Notes under the pieces: generated by a model | Databases searched by the model: none | What the model was told of the DNA's origin: nothing | What the model saw: only the letters and a program-made list of their open reading frames with translations | Shown: in pieces, positions 63,129 to 64,000 of the stretch | Layout of the letters: each line of letters opens with the position of its first letter | How positions within the stretch are numbered: position 1 is the stretch's first letter | Source of the DNA: Thalassolituus marinus | GTDB taxonomy: Bacteria > Pseudomonadota > Gammaproteobacteria > Pseudomonadales > Oceanobacteraceae | Length of the DNA: 64,000 bases | Direction: 5' to 3' | Assembly: GCF_020320395.1 (NCBI RefSeq) | Contig: NZ_JAEDAH010000041.1 | Coordinates: 16,850-80,849, forward strand | Program-made: the position numbers and the translations under genes

Positions 63129-63845
63129 ATGCGTCGTTCACTGTTGCTGATTCCGGCACTGATTATGCCCGTTCTGAGCGTTCAGGCTGAGGAAAAAGCC
63201 AACTCCCCATGGAAAGGATCTGCTGAGCTGGGTTCTATCCGCACTACCGGTAACACAGACACATCAAGCGTCAACGCTAAGTTCGGTGCTGGCTATAAAG
63301 GCGAAGTCTGGAATTCAGGCTTCAAGGTCGAAGCCCTGACCAGTAAAGAAGATGACATCACCTCAAAAGAGAAATACAACGCCGCCATCAAATTTGATCG
63401 CAACTTCTCCAAACACCACTACCTGACACTGCTTGCGGAGTATGAAGACGACCGCTTCAGTGGCTTTGAATATCAGTCCACCATCTCGGCCGGTTACGGT
63501 TATCGCGCCATCAATGAACAAGAGATGGAGCTCGACTTCGAGATCGGTCCTGGTTATCGCTATGACCGCCTGAACGAAGGTGGTGAAGAGGTCGATGAGA
63601 CCGTTCTGCGTCTGGCTATGAATTTCGCCTGGACTATTCGAGAGGGCGTTGAGTTTATCGAGCTGCTGTCTATGGATGACGGTGCCGACAATACCATCTG
63701 GAAATCCGAAACCGGACTCAAGAGCCAGATCAACGGCAGCCTGGCCACTAAGCTGACCTACAAGGTGAAGAAGCAATCTGAAGTACCGGAAGGTACGGAA
63801 GACACAGATACCGAATTCGGCGTCACCCTGGTGTACAGCTTCTGA
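63129..63845 (+). CDS. DUF481 outer-membrane beta-barrel protein (YdiY-like)
   Basis: The 238-residue protein has a Sec signal peptide (MRRSLLLIPALIMPVLSVQA, cleavage before EEK). The mature part alternates polar and aromatic residues in beta-strands and ends with LVYSF, a C-terminal phenylalanine typical of outer-membrane barrels. SAELGSIRTTGNTDTSSVNA and the ending EFGVTLVYSF fit DUF481. The function of the family is unknown; salt-responsive expression has been reported for relatives, which would fit the marine setting. GAGAGG precedes the start. Confidence 0.88.
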   Translation: MRRSLLLIPALIMPVLSVQAEEKANSPWKGSAELGSIRTTGNTDTSSVNAKFGAGYKGEVWNSGFKVEALTSKEDDITSKEKYNAAIKFDRNFSKHHYLTLLAEYEDDRFSGFEYQSTISAGYGYRAINEQEMELDFEIGPGYRYDRLNEGGEEVDETVLRLAMNFAWTIREGVEFIELLSMDDGADNTIWKSETGLKSQINGSLATKLTYKVKKQSEVPEGTEDTDTEFGVTLVYSF

Positions 63846-63881
63846 ACGACAGACACAAAAAAGCCGGGGTTACCCCACTAG

Positions 63882-63959
63882 TGTCCCACAAATTTTCATT
63901 TGAACTTTTGTGGGACATTCCGGGCCCCTTGTCCTCATAGAGGGGCCTTACCCCTCTCG
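63882..63959 (-). repeat. Dispersed hairpin repeat, copy 2 (inverted relative to copy 1)
   Basis: Reverse complement of 37650-37727 with four differences. Here the terminal hairpin is perfect: TGTCCCACAAA (63882-63892) and TTTGTGGGACA (63907-63917) around a 14-base loop that itself contains TTCA-TT-TGAA. Two GC-rich dyads (GGCCCCT / AGGGGCC; GAGGGG / CCCCTC) follow. It starts about 36 bases after the DUF481 stop, with AAAAAAGCCGGGGTTACCCC before it. Confidence 0.9.
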
Positions 63960-64000
63960 CCGGACGGGCTATCTCCCCGCTTCGCGCTGTTCTGGCTCGT

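Overview
The window reads as one continuous, gene-dense piece of a gammaproteobacterial chromosome. It is moderately GC-rich by eye, with short intergenic gaps and many ATGA or TGATG gene overlaps. The gene set suggests a marine or halotolerant, pseudomonad-like or Oceanospirillales-like bacterium: an ectABC-ask ectoine cluster, a dad locus (Lrp regulator / dadA-ridA-alr), hisI-hisE-HIT-tatABC, metX-metW, an intracellular PHA depolymerase and a very large polyamine-use region. The genus cannot be fixed from sequence reading alone. No rRNA, tRNA, CRISPR array, prophage or insertion sequence was seen.

Layout. 1-4064: potFGHI-type polyamine importer (potF is cut by the window start). 4278-8172: glnE and ilvE. 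8251-34592: a polyamine and amino-acid island. It holds a puuB-like oxidase with a TetR regulator, divergent from a puuA-like ligase; a second potF; a second potGHI set with a class I amidotransferase; a second ligase divergent from a GntR regulator; spuC with a LuxR-type regulator; the dad locus; a third potF; an agmatinase-family ureohydrolase with a LysR regulator; a second puuB-like oxidase; a truncated GST; and a LysR regulator divergent from gabD plus an omega-aminotransferase. 34718-37151: hisI, hisE, HIT protein, tatABC. 37152-37757: a gene-free block of hairpin repeats. 37758-42818: acyl-CoA ligase, an unusual large lipoprotein and a thiolase. 43035-48779: a CheW-like gene and a MarR/EctR-like regulator divergent from ectABC-ask and a TPR membrane protein. 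48923-54229: patatin, hemW, a ZapB-like protein, and the rdgB / DUF4426 / metW / metX operon. 54588-63845: hybrid histidine kinase, PHA depolymerase, AraC regulator, Mpo1-like protein, a chemoreceptor broken by an in-frame TAG, acyl-CoA synthetase and a DUF481 protein. The window ends in a second, inverted copy of the hairpin repeat.

How the genes fit together. The polyamine genes describe import (potFGHI), gamma-glutamylation (puuA-like), oxidation (puuB-like), hydrolysis (class I amidotransferase) or direct transamination (spuC) of putrescine-type amines to GABA, then GABA to succinate (omega-aminotransferase plus gabD). The ureohydrolase would add GABA or putrescine from guanidino compounds. 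Several inverted repeats between divergent genes look like operators for the neighbouring TetR, GntR and LysR regulators. One GntR-type site, TGTGATCACA, occurs both at the ligase/gntR promoter and at the spuC promoter, suggesting a small local regulon.

No wholly new multi-gene system is proven here. The best leads are: the chemoreceptor with a premature amber codon in an otherwise intact frame; the dispersed three-hairpin repeat; the coupling of a CheW-like protein to the ectoine regulator and of a TPR membrane protein to the ectoine operon; the His-rich lipoprotein; and the operator families of the polyamine island.
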